Source of the DNA: a bacterium
GTDB lineage: Bacteria; Eremiobacterota; Eremiobacteria; Baltobacterales; Baltobacteraceae
Direction of reading: 5' to 3'
Assembly: GCA_021784715.1 (NCBI GenBank)
Contig: JAJYHP010000133.1
Location: 1-18,760, forward strand
Length of the DNA stretch: 18,760 nucleotides
Shown here: piece by piece, positions 6,669-13,959 of the stretch
Position numbering within the stretch: position 1 is the first letter of the stretch
Layout of the letters: each line of letters opens with the position of its first letter
Notes under the pieces: model-generated
Seen by the model: only the letters and a program-made list of their open reading frames with translations
Told to the model about the DNA's origin: nothing
Database searches by the model: none
Position numbers and translations under genes: made by a program

Positions 6669-8476
6669 AAGACACAGAGACGCAGCTTGCCATCGCTGCC
6701 ATTCCCGACGTACACGGGCACGCGAAGGGCGAACATCGAGCGTTTTCCGAAGAGCGTCCGTTGCCGTATAGCGCGCGCATGCTTTTCCTTTGGTTCTATC
6801 ACGCGTGTCGGCGCGGATCCCCACGCTTCCTTATGGTGAGCGACCACGTCAATTTCTTGACGTTCGAAGACCCCGGTGCGATCAACACCGTTCGCCGCGC
6901 GCTGAAACTCGCGCTCGCCGGCGACGTATACGGCGCCGCTGAGACCGCCGTCGTCGACGTCGCGCACGCGACGATCGTCTCGGATGCATTGCGGCGCGGC
7001 ATGCGCTTCTCCATCGGCGCGGAGGTCGATAACGATCCGCGCTCGCGCCCCGACGTCGCCAATATTATCGATGCGATGCGCCCCGACGGGATCATCCGTT
7101 CCGTGCACTTCGTGCCGATCGAGCATCCAGAAAAGGGTGCCGACTGGCTCTGGCCGTTCGATAATCCGGAATTCGCCCATCTGCTCGACGGCGTCGGCGC
7201 GGAGCGACTCTGGGAGCTCTACACCCACCGGCTCTTCGAAGATATCTCGACCTTGCCGACGCACATTGTCGGACACTTCTACGTCGCCGCAACCTTCGGC
7301 GCGTGGCCCGATCCGCAGAAACTCGAGGGCTACGAAGACCGCCTCCTCGAGATCTGCAAAGAGCGCGGCATCGCCGTCGAGATCAACGTTCGTTTTCTTT
7401 ACCGCGAAGGCGTCGCACCCGAACAACGCGAGGCGATGCTTGCGGCATATACCCGTCTCATGCGAAAGGCCTCGGCCGCAGGGGTCGCCCTCGCCATCGG
7501 CTCCGACGCCCACAGCCCGAAGGATCAAGGAAACGGATTCGACCGTATCATCGAGATCTTACGCGAACTCGAGATCAACGAGGTCGTCTTCCCAATCGGC
7601 GGACGTTTAGCGAAGGTCGCGCTGCGTGCGAGCCGCGAGCACATCGAGCGCGCGAAACGCGTCGATCTGCCGCAGCCGGGCACCAGCATCGCCGGATTCA
7701 GCCGGGCCGAGCTCGGCCTCCCCGAGATCGACGAGGAGGAGGAACGGAGGCTCGCCGAGCTGCGGGCGCGCACCGTTCGCGATGTTGGTTCGAAACGACG
7801 CGCCGGCTCGCCGGAGCGTGCGACGAAGTCGCCGAGTGCGGGCTCGCCCGAGACCGCGCGTGGGGCGCGGAGTTCGCCGAAGCGCACCGCCCCTGCGAAG
7901 CCCGCGAAGGAATCACCGAAAGAAAAGCCCGCAGCGGTCGCCACCCCGGAGCCGAAAACTCCGTCGGCAAAGCCGGTGGTCAAGAAGCTCGCCGCGCCCC
8001 CGAAGCCGGCGGCGAAACCCGCGGCAAAATCGGCTGCGAAACCCGCGGCAAAATCGGCTGCGAAACCCGCTGCGAAAGCGGCGGCGAAACCCGCTGCAAA
8101 ATCGGCGACGAAGCCCACCGCGAAAGCGGCGACGAAGCCCGCCGCGAAAGCGGCGACGAAGCCCACCGCGAAAGCGGCGGCGAAACCTGCCGCAAAATCG
8201 GCGGCAAAACCGGCCGCGAAGTCGAGCGCGAAGAAATCGGCGCCCGCGCCCAAAAAGAGCGCGGTCGCGAAACCGGCGGCGAAAAAACCCGCTGCGAAGA
8301 AAGCGGCGGCTCCGGCAAAGCCCCCCGCAAAGAAAGCCGCTCCGGTAAAAAAGACCGCCGCGAAGAAAGCTGCTCCGGTAAATAAAAAAACCGCCGCGCG
8401 CCCAGCAGTAAAAGCAACCCCAAAGAAAACCGTTGGAAAGAAAACCGCCTCGGCGAAAAAGTCAAAACGCCGATAG
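6632..8476 (+). CDS. PHP-domain metallohydrolase with histone H1-like Lys/Ala-rich C-terminal tail
   Basis: Counted from GTG 6632 the protein has 614 residues. Residues 20-380 are a PHP (polymerase and histidinol phosphatase) domain with metal-ligand motifs DVHGH (26-30), SDH (70-72), GAEVD with E131, HIVGHFY (H215), EINVRF and GSDAHSP (291-297); the likely activity is metal-dependent phosphoester hydrolysis. Residues from about 400 to the end are extremely Lys/Ala/Pro-rich and resemble histone H1, AlgP or Hc1-type tails that bind DNA or RNA. They include nine perfect-phase octapeptide repeats. The start is uncertain: no ATG precedes the first metal motif. Options are GTG 6632, GTG 6572 (97 nt overlap with pcp), or CTG 6665, which overlaps the pcp stop as CTGA and has GAAGGA upstream. 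The substrate is unknown. Confidence 0.88.
   Translation: MDPSRSEGSRTLKDTETQLAIAAIPDVHGHAKGEHRAFSEERPLPYSARMLFLWFYHACRRGSPRFLMVSDHVNFLTFEDPGAINTVRRALKLALAGDVYGAAETAVVDVAHATIVSDALRRGMRFSIGAEVDNDPRSRPDVANIIDAMRPDGIIRSVHFVPIEHPEKGADWLWPFDNPEFAHLLDGVGAERLWELYTHRLFEDISTLPTHIVGHFYVAATFGAWPDPQKLEGYEDRLLEICKERGIAVEINVRFLYREGVAPEQREAMLAAYTRLMRKASAAGVALAIGSDAHSPKDQGNGFDRIIEILRELEINEVVFPIGGRLAKVALRASREHIERAKRVDLPQPGTSIAGFSRAELGLPEIDEEEERRLAELRARTVRDVGSKRRAGSPERATKSPSAGSPETARGARSSPKRTAPAKPAKESPKEKPAAVATPEPKTPSAKPVVKKLAAPPKPAAKPAAKSAAKPAAKSAAKPAAKAAAKPAAKSATKPTAKAATKPAAKAATKPTAKAAAKPAAKSAAKPAAKSSAKKSAPAPKKSAVAKPAAKKPAAKKAAAPAKPPAKKAAPVKKTAAKKAAPVNKKTAARPAVKATPKKTVGKKTASAKKSKRR
8012..8227 (+). repeat. Nine in-frame 24-bp tandem repeats encoding AKPAAKSA-type octapeptides
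   Basis: Codon by codon the segment reads as nine consecutive octapeptides: AKPAAKSA, AKPAAKSA, AKPAAKAA, AKPAAKSA, TKPTAKAA, TKPAAKAA, TKPTAKAA, AKPAAKSA and AKPAAKSS. The first two units are identical at the DNA level apart from unit boundaries; the others differ by one to several bases. Such arrays change copy number by slippage or recombination, so the tail length may vary between strains. The opposite strand shows long spurious open frames because of this periodicity. Confidence 0.9.
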
Positions 8477-8486
8477 AAGCGGCGCT

Positions 8487-8493
8487 AGGAGGG
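8487..8493 (+). promoter_or_regulatory. Ribosome binding site of the EF-G-like gene
   Basis: AGGAGGG ends 5 nt before the ATG at 8499 and decides that start over the upstream in-frame ATG at 8433, which lies inside the PHP gene. The site overlaps a small self-complementary element, AGGA-GGGC-TCCT, which may partly mask it. Confidence 0.75.
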
Positions 8494-8498
8494 CTCCT

Positions 8499-10493
8499 AT
8501 GTCCGAAGATCTCCGTATTCGGAACGTCGCATTCGTCGGCCCTCACCACTCGGGCAAGACGACCTTGCTCGAAGCGTTGCTGTTTTCATCGGGCGCGATC
8601 GCTCGCCGGGGCTCGGTAACCGATGGCTCCACCACCACCGATTGCGAGCCCGAAGATATCGCCCACGCTCAATCCACCTGCGTCGGCTTCGCTCGCGCGA
8701 CGCACGATGCTATCGAGATCAATATCATCGATACGCCGGGCTTCATCGACTTCTTCGAAGAGACTCGCGCGGCGCTACGCGGCGTCGATGCAGCCGTCGT
8801 CGTCGTCGAGGCCGACCCGTCTCGCATCGCCCTGACGCACGCGCTGATGGAGGAGATCGAGCGGCTTCGATTGCCCCACATCGTCGTCGTCAACAAGCTC
8901 GATCGCCCCGGCGCGGAGTTTGACGCGACCCTCGCCGAGCTGCAACGCCTCTACGGGCGCCACGTCGTCGCCGAACAGCTTCCGATACGCCGCGACGACG
9001 CACTCGTCGGCTACATCGACCTCGCGACGAAGCAGGGCGCGCGGTACGGCGCCGACGGCGATCGCCTCGAAGCGATCGAGCCGGCGTTCGAACTTCCGGC
9101 GCAGCAGGGGCACCGAGCGCTGCTCGAAGCGATGGCCGATTTCGACGACGCGATGATGCAAGAGTTACTCGACGACGTCGAGCCGCCGAGCGACGAAATC
9201 GACCGCGATCTCTGCGAAGAGTGCTCGCACGACCAAATCGTTCCAGTCCTCGTTGCCGCCGGTCTGCACGGTTTCGGCATCCCCGCGCTGCTACGCGCGA
9301 TCGAGCGCTGGTTCCCCGCACCGGTCGGCGACGAACGCGCGCCCCTTCGCGCGCAGGTGATTAAAACGATCGTGCACCCCCAGTCCGGAAAGCTCTCGGT
9401 CGCGCGCATACACGACGGTACGCTGACCGGCGATGCGACGGTCATCGATCTCCGCACCGGCGAGCGGCTGCGCGTCGGCGGGCTCTATCGGCTCTTCGGG
9501 AAAAAGAGCGAAGCGATTGCGAGTGCCGGCCCGGGCAGCATCGTCGCGATCGCCCGCCTCGAAGGCGTGCTCACGGGATCGACGCTCGCCGGAGCGCCCT
9601 CGGTGAAGCCGCTTCCGGCGATCGATTTCTCCGCCCCGGTCTTTGCCGTCGCGATCAAGCCCAAAGAGCGGATCGACGAGGCGAAAATCTCGCAGATGCT
9701 CGCCCGCATTATCGAGGAAGACCCCTCGCTGCAACTCGCGCGAGCACAATTCACCTCCGAGCAGCTGCTCTTAGGCTGCGGCGAACAACACGTCGGCATC
9801 GCGATCGAACGCCTCGCGCGCAAACATCGCGTGGAGATCGAAGTGGCGGCGCCCGCCATTCCTTACCTCGAAACGATCTCGGCGGGCACCGAGGTGCATT
9901 CGCGCTATAAACATCAGACCGGCGGACACGGGCAGTTTGCCGACGTCCACATTCGCTTTCGCCCCCGCCCTCGCGGGAGCGGGCTACTCTTCGACGACGA
10001 GATCGTCGGCGGCGTCGTACCGAAGCAATTTATTCCCGCCGTCGAAAAAGGCGTCCGCGAGGCGCTCGCGCGCGGAACGAGCGGCTACCCGGTTACCGAT
10101 CTCCACGTCACGCTCTTCGACGGGCAATACCACGACGTCGATTCCAGCGAACAATCCTTCCGCACCGCCGCGAGCATGGCGGTACGCGACGCGCTTCCGA
10201 AATGCAAGCCGGTTATTCTGGAGCCGATCGCACGGGTTGAAGTGATGATTCCCGCGAACTTTACCGCGACGGTGATCGGGCAGCTCACAGCGAAGCGCGG
10301 GCAGATTCTCGGCATGAAACCAAGCGACCGAGAAGCGCGAGAGATCGTCGAAGCCGACGTGCCGCAGGTCGAACTCGCGCGGTATATCACCGAACTCCGC
10401 ACCGCAACCCAAGGATTGGGAACCTATCGGTGGAGCCACGAACGTTACGACCCGGCACCGCCCGGCCGCGTTCCCGCAGCCGCCGCGTCATAG
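8499..10493 (+). CDS. Elongation factor G-like translational GTPase (EF-G paralogue)
   Basis: This 664-residue protein has the five-domain EF-G order. The GTPase domain carries the P-loop GPHHSGKT (14-21), DTPGFIDF (78-85) and NKLD (132-135). Domain II follows at about residues 285-390 (VIKTIVHPQSGKLSVARIHDGTL...), domain III around 400-475 (PVFAVAIKPKERIDEAKISQML...), domain IV with GGHGQFADVHIRFRPR, and a C-terminal domain V (PVILEPIARVEVMIPANFTATVIGQL). The canonical switch I RGITI sequence is absent; the region reads EDIAHAQSTCVGFAR. That places it with EF-G2/FusA2-like paralogues rather than the housekeeping factor, and no str-operon neighbours (rpsL, rpsG, tuf) are present. Its role is probably accessory on the ribosome and is not known. 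It follows the PHP gene by 22 nt and is probably co-transcribed. Confidence 0.9.
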   Translation: MSEDLRIRNVAFVGPHHSGKTTLLEALLFSSGAIARRGSVTDGSTTTDCEPEDIAHAQSTCVGFARATHDAIEINIIDTPGFIDFFEETRAALRGVDAAVVVVEADPSRIALTHALMEEIERLRLPHIVVVNKLDRPGAEFDATLAELQRLYGRHVVAEQLPIRRDDALVGYIDLATKQGARYGADGDRLEAIEPAFELPAQQGHRALLEAMADFDDAMMQELLDDVEPPSDEIDRDLCEECSHDQIVPVLVAAGLHGFGIPALLRAIERWFPAPVGDERAPLRAQVIKTIVHPQSGKLSVARIHDGTLTGDATVIDLRTGERLRVGGLYRLFGKKSEAIASAGPGSIVAIARLEGVLTGSTLAGAPSVKPLPAIDFSAPVFAVAIKPKERIDEAKISQMLARIIEEDPSLQLARAQFTSEQLLLGCGEQHVGIAIERLARKHRVEIEVAAPAIPYLETISAGTEVHSRYKHQTGGHGQFADVHIRFRPRPRGSGLLFDDEIVGGVVPKQFIPAVEKGVREALARGTSGYPVTDLHVTLFDGQYHDVDSSEQSFRTAASMAVRDALPKCKPVILEPIARVEVMIPANFTATVIGQLTAKRGQILGMKPSDREAREIVEADVPQVELARYITELRTATQGLGTYRWSHERYDPAPPGRVPAAAAS

Positions 10494-10527
10494 ACCATCG
10501 CACCTAGAACTATGTTGCCCTATACTC

Positions 10528-10532
10528 GGAGG
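10528..10532 (+). promoter_or_regulatory. Ribosome binding site (with possible -10 box) of the solute-binding protein gene
   Basis: GGAGG lies 8 nt before the TTG at 10541 and supports that start. TATACT at 10521-10526 would make a good -10 hexamer, but I see no matching -35 element at the right spacing, so the promoter reading is weak. Confidence 0.5.
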
Positions 10533-10540
10533 ATCCGTCG

Positions 10541-12166
10541 TTGTTGAAACGCCTGCTCTCGGGAGCGCTGCTCCTTACGCTCGTCGTCGCCTGCTCGAAA
10601 GCGGGAAACCAGGGTACCCCGGGTGCCGGAGTCGAGCCCGGACATCTCCGCATCGCCGTCCAAAGCGACGTGAAGAATCTCAATCCGCTGCTCAATTCCA
10701 ATACTACCGACGTGTTGGTCGACGCGCTGATGTTCGAGCCGCTTATCGTTCCCGATTCCCAGGGGAAAATGCAGCCGATGCTCGCCACGGCGGTGCCGAC
10801 ACTGCATAACGGCGGCATCACCGACCACGGCTTAACGATTACCTATCACCTTCGGACCGACGCCAAATGGACCGACGGAAAGCCCGTGACCGCCGCCGAC
10901 GTTATTTTCTCGTGGAAGGCGATCATGAATCCGAACAACGACGTGATCTCGCGCCACGGATATACCGATATCGCATCGATCGAGGCCCCGAACCCCTATA
11001 CCGTCGTCGTCCATCTGAAAAAGCCGTTCGCGCCCTTCGTCGACACCTTCTTTACCAATAGCGATCAACCGTATTTCATCGCACCGGCGCACGTCCTCGC
11101 GAAGTATCCAAACATCAATACGGTTCCGTTTAACAGCGAGCCGCTCGTCAGCGACGGCCCCTTCCGCTTTGGCGACTGGGTGCACGGCGATCACATTACG
11201 CTCTTGCGCAACGACAATTTTTTCCTTGGAAAGCCAAAATTAAAAACGATCACCATTCGCATCATTCCCGATGAAAACACGACGATCAACTTACTCCGCA
11301 CGCACGATATCGATTGGATGTTCCAAGCGTCGATCAGCAACTATCCGGTTATCAAGAATATTCCCGGGATCGATATCCGTTGGATGAGCGCAAACGGCTT
11401 CTCCGGTATCTATGTGAACACGCAGCGCCCCTTCTTAAAAAGCCTTCGCGTCCGCCAAGCCGTCGCCGCCGCGATCGACAAGCAGCGAATCATCGATACC
11501 TTGACCTTCGGCCAAGAGAAAAAGGCGCTCGCCGACACGCCGCCCTTTATGTGGTCCTACGATCCCAACGTGAAAGCGATCGGGTACGACCCGGCGAAGG
11601 CGCGCGCGCTGCTCGATGCGGCGGGTTGGAAAGTCGGCCCCGGGGGAATTCGCGTCAAGAACGGCCGACAGCTCGAATTGGTCTTAGTTACCGATAACTC
11701 GAACGCCACGCGCGTGAAAAAGAGCGTCATCATCCAGGCGATGTTACGCAAAGTCGGCATTAAGGTTCAGGTGAAATATTTTGCCGGCGACGTTCTCTTC
11801 GCACCGGCGAGCGTCGGCGGTATCCTCCAAGGCGGAAAATTCGACCTCGCTTTAGCCGGATGGTTCGCCGGTATCGACCCCGACGATTCGACGCAGACCA
11901 CCTGCGCCAACGTCGCGCCGGGCGGATACAACTATTCACGATACTGCAATCCGCAGATGGAATCGCTGCAAAAGATCGCCCTTACCTCCTACGCCCGTGC
12001 GACGCGCAAAAAAGCGTATGCGAAGATCCAACAGCTCCTAGCAACCGACGTTCCGATCATCTATCTCTACTACGAACGCCAAATGGAACCGATCAGCACC
12101 TCGTTCAAGGGCTTCGCTCCCAATCACGTCGTCGAGAGTTGGAACGCATGGCAATGGAGCATTTAG
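10541..12166 (+). CDS. Peptide-type ABC transporter solute-binding lipoprotein (SBP family 5)
   Basis: The 541-residue product starts with a lipoprotein signal peptide: MLKRLL, a hydrophobic core, and a lipobox LVVAC with the lipidated cysteine at residue 18. The mature protein is a family 5 (OppA/DppA) binding protein: LRIAVQSDVKNLNPLLNSN, then LMFEPLIV, HLRTDAKWTDGKPVTAADVIFSWKAIMNP, VSDGPFRFGDWVHG, a central KSLRVRQAVAAAIDKQRIID, and a C-terminal LLATDVPIIYLYYER. It should capture oligopeptides or similar cargo outside the membrane. No permease or ATPase genes adjoin it, so the partner transporter must be elsewhere. The TTG start at 10541 is followed by a second TTG; GGAGG 8 nt upstream favours the first. 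Its 3' end overlaps the next gene by 19 nt. Confidence 0.93.
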   Translation: MLKRLLSGALLLTLVVACSKAGNQGTPGAGVEPGHLRIAVQSDVKNLNPLLNSNTTDVLVDALMFEPLIVPDSQGKMQPMLATAVPTLHNGGITDHGLTITYHLRTDAKWTDGKPVTAADVIFSWKAIMNPNNDVISRHGYTDIASIEAPNPYTVVVHLKKPFAPFVDTFFTNSDQPYFIAPAHVLAKYPNINTVPFNSEPLVSDGPFRFGDWVHGDHITLLRNDNFFLGKPKLKTITIRIIPDENTTINLLRTHDIDWMFQASISNYPVIKNIPGIDIRWMSANGFSGIYVNTQRPFLKSLRVRQAVAAAIDKQRIIDTLTFGQEKKALADTPPFMWSYDPNVKAIGYDPAKARALLDAAGWKVGPGGIRVKNGRQLELVLVTDNSNATRVKKSVIIQAMLRKVGIKVQVKYFAGDVLFAPASVGGILQGGKFDLALAGWFAGIDPDDSTQTTCANVAPGGYNYSRYCNPQMESLQKIALTSYARATRKKAYAKIQQLLATDVPIIYLYYERQMEPISTSFKGFAPNHVVESWNAWQWSI

Positions 12167-12708
12167 GTCACCCGGGCGAATCGATCGTGCCTCCGGGCGA
12201 TATCGCTTGGCTTCGCAAAACCATCGTCGAGCGCGCGCTGACCCGAGGGGATTACCAACTCTCGGGCGGCGTGCGCAGCGACTATTACATCGATAAGTTT
12301 CGTCTTTTCAGCGATCCCGTGGTGTTGCGCCGGATCGCGCGCTTCTTCACTCCGGTGATCGCACACCTACGCCCCGACGTCATCGGCGGAACCGAGCTCG
12401 GCGGCGTCATTATCGCGACGGCGGTCTCGCAGCTCACCGGTCTCCCGATGCTCGCGGTTCGCAAACAGCCCAAGGGTTACGGCGCTTTCCCCGACGAGTA
12501 CGTCGAAGGTGCGTACGCGCCCGGGCAGCACGTGTTGTTACTGGAGGATGTCATCACCAATGCGAGCGAGTTGATCACCGCAAAGGCGCGCCTGGAGGCG
12601 CTCGGGCTGCAAGTGACGCCGTACGCCGTGGTCAGCCGAGGGCTCGCGCCGATCAACGCGCTCATTTCTTTCTCGCTTCCGCGCGGAGACGCGAAGACCG
12701 AAAACTAG
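12148..12708 (+). CDS. pyrE: Orotate phosphoribosyltransferase-like protein
   Basis: The product (186 aa from ATG 12148; an alternative ATG at 12154 gives 184) matches OrPRTase in layout: a helical start with ALTRGDYQLSGGVRSDYYIDKF, the GGTELGGVIIATAVSQLTGLP substrate region, VRKQPKGYG with the mobile-loop basic residues, and the PRPP-binding strand-loop HVLLLEDVITNASELITA. The enzyme would convert orotate and PRPP to OMP in pyrimidine synthesis. The PRPP loop is unusual: the family normally has a glycine- and threonine-rich DDVITxGxT/S loop, whereas this reads EDVITNAS. That could mean a divergent enzyme or a paralogue with another substrate. Both candidate starts lie inside the solute-binding protein gene, so translation is probably coupled to it. 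No other pyr gene is nearby. Confidence 0.82.
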   Translation: MAMEHLGHPGESIVPPGDIAWLRKTIVERALTRGDYQLSGGVRSDYYIDKFRLFSDPVVLRRIARFFTPVIAHLRPDVIGGTELGGVIIATAVSQLTGLPMLAVRKQPKGYGAFPDEYVEGAYAPGQHVLLLEDVITNASELITAKARLEALGLQVTPYAVVSRGLAPINALISFSLPRGDAKTEN

Positions 12709-12730
12709 CGCTCCGCCCGGGGACGCGCCC

Positions 12731-13507
12731 TCAAATCTGAAATTCGTTACCGTCGTCGGCGATCGTCACGCGGCCGCCAAAGACGCGAGCCGCGGCATCG
12801 TGCATATCGTCGGGGTTGACCTTGCTTCCGTAATGCGTGAGCAAGAGGTGCCGCGCGCCGGCGCGTTCGGCCATCTCGGCTGCCTCGGGCGCCGTCGCGT
12901 GCCCGCGCATACCCTTCTCCGGCGTCAGCCCGAGAGTTGCCTCGCAGATAAAGAGATCGCAGTCTTCGGCGTGTTTGATCACCCGATCGCAGGGCGCGGT
13001 GTCGGCCGAGTACGTCAGCACCCGATCGTCGTATTCGATCCGCATGGCATAGCAATCGATGTAATGGATGGTCTTGGTGAAGGTGACGCACATGTCGTTA
13101 ATGTGCAGCGGCTTCTCCGGATCGTATTCTTGTACGTCGAATACATCGTCGAGAAAATCGCCCGGCCCCTCCGAGGCGAACGCCCCGCAGAGCGCGCGAA
13201 GCATCTCGGTGCCGTTGGGCGGCAGCCAGAGCGGGAGGCGTTCTTCGCGAAACTCCGGGCCGTATTTCAGGCCGTAACGCAAGGGAATGAGATCGACGAA
13301 GTGATCTGCGTGCATGTGCGAGATCAGCATCGCGTCGAGCTTCGGATACGAGATGGCGCCGCGCAGACGCGGCAGCGCGCCAGTCCCGAAATCCATGATA
13401 ATCGAGGTTTCGCGGCTCTGCAGCAAATAGCAGCTACACGCGCGCCACGCCCGGGGAACCGAGTCGCTCGACCCGAGGATGCGCAAACGCAAACGGTCGT
13501 CGCTCAT
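12731..13507 (-). CDS. Metallo-beta-lactamase-fold hydrolase, RNase Z-like
   Basis: This 258-residue protein has the MBL-fold metal motif HMHADH (64-69) after MDFGTGALPRLRG, a second metal aspartate in TYSADTAPCD, and the closing histidine in HLLLTHYGSK. The LRILGSSDSVPRAWRACSCYLL opening and the GHATAPEAAEMAERAGARHLLLTHY ending are typical of RNase Z/ElaC and arylsulfatase-like members, not of antibiotic beta-lactamases. The tRNA-processing exosite arm of true RNase Z is not obvious, so the substrate is open; a phosphodiester is plausible. The ATG at 13507 overlaps the peroxiredoxin stop as ATGA, making it the last gene of a coupled three-gene operon. It converges on the pyrE-like gene with 22 nt between stops; no T-rich terminator is visible in that gap. 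Confidence 0.88.
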   Translation of the reverse strand: MSDDRLRLRILGSSDSVPRAWRACSCYLLQSRETSIIMDFGTGALPRLRGAISYPKLDAMLISHMHADHFVDLIPLRYGLKYGPEFREERLPLWLPPNGTEMLRALCGAFASEGPGDFLDDVFDVQEYDPEKPLHINDMCVTFTKTIHYIDCYAMRIEYDDRVLTYSADTAPCDRVIKHAEDCDLFICEATLGLTPEKGMRGHATAPEAAEMAERAGARHLLLTHYGSKVNPDDMHDAAARVFGGRVTIADDGNEFQI

Positions 13508-13959
13508 GGTATTGCCGCAAGCACCTCTTCAGCGTGTCCGTCCACCGTGACCTTCGGCCAAAGCGCGACGACCTTCCCGGCCGCATCGAAAAGAAACGTC
13601 GCACGCGCGACGCCGATGCGTTTTTTCCCATACATATTTTTTTCGACGAGTACGCCGCACGCATTGCAGAGCTCTGACTCCGTGTCCGAAAGCAGCGCGA
13701 ATGGAATTTTATACTTCGCCTTAAATTTCTGATGCGAGAGCACGGGGTCACGCGAGACGCCGACGATTTTGGCGCCCTTGCGTTCGAAGGAACGATAGAT
13801 ATCGCGGAACTGCGAAGCCTCGCTCGTGCAGCCGGGCGTATCGTCCTTCGGATAAAAATAGAGAACGAGGGGTGCGCCAAGGAAGCTGGAGGTATCAACC
13901 ATCCGGCCTTCATCGTCGAGGAGCGTCACTTTCGGTAAGGTGTCGCCGACTCCGATCAT
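13504..13959 (-). CDS. bcp: Thioredoxin-dependent peroxiredoxin (Bcp/PrxQ type)
   Basis: The 151-residue protein reduces hydrogen peroxide and organic peroxides using thioredoxin. It shows the AhpC/TSA thioredoxin fold with FYPKDDTPGCTSEASQFRD; C44 is the peroxidatic cysteine and T41 and P42 form the active-site loop. The second cysteine five residues later, found in many Bcp proteins, is replaced (S50 region), but C98 and C101 in ELCNACGV could serve as resolving thiols, as in some PrxQ members. The ATG at 13959 overlaps the channel stop as ATGA, and its own stop overlaps the next start the same way. Being sandwiched between a K+ channel and an MBL-fold hydrolase suggests a shared redox or envelope-stress response. 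Confidence 0.93.
   Translation of the reverse strand: MIGVGDTLPKVTLLDDEGRMVDTSSFLGAPLVLYFYPKDDTPGCTSEASQFRDIYRSFERKGAKIVGVSRDPVLSHQKFKAKYKIPFALLSDTESELCNACGVLVEKNMYGKKRIGVARATFLFDAAGKVVALWPKVTVDGHAEEVLAAIP

Noticed and set aside
7303..8385. Long plus-strand and minus-strand open frames over the PHP tail
   Set aside because: They are shadows caused by the periodic Lys/Ala repeat; their products are low-complexity Arg/Glu or Ala/Gly/Phe strings without any domain.
8499..10493. Tet(M)-type ribosomal protection gene
   Set aside because: The EF-G fold is shared, but there are no mobile-element signs, and the degenerate switch I argues for an EF-G2-like paralogue.
12731..13507. Beta-lactamase resistance gene
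   Set aside because: HMHADH and the ending motifs fit the RNase Z-like branch; there is no signal peptide for periplasmic export.
12800..13732. 310-codon plus-strand frame opposite the MBL and peroxiredoxin genes
   Set aside because: It spans two genuine minus-strand genes and shows no recognisable domain.
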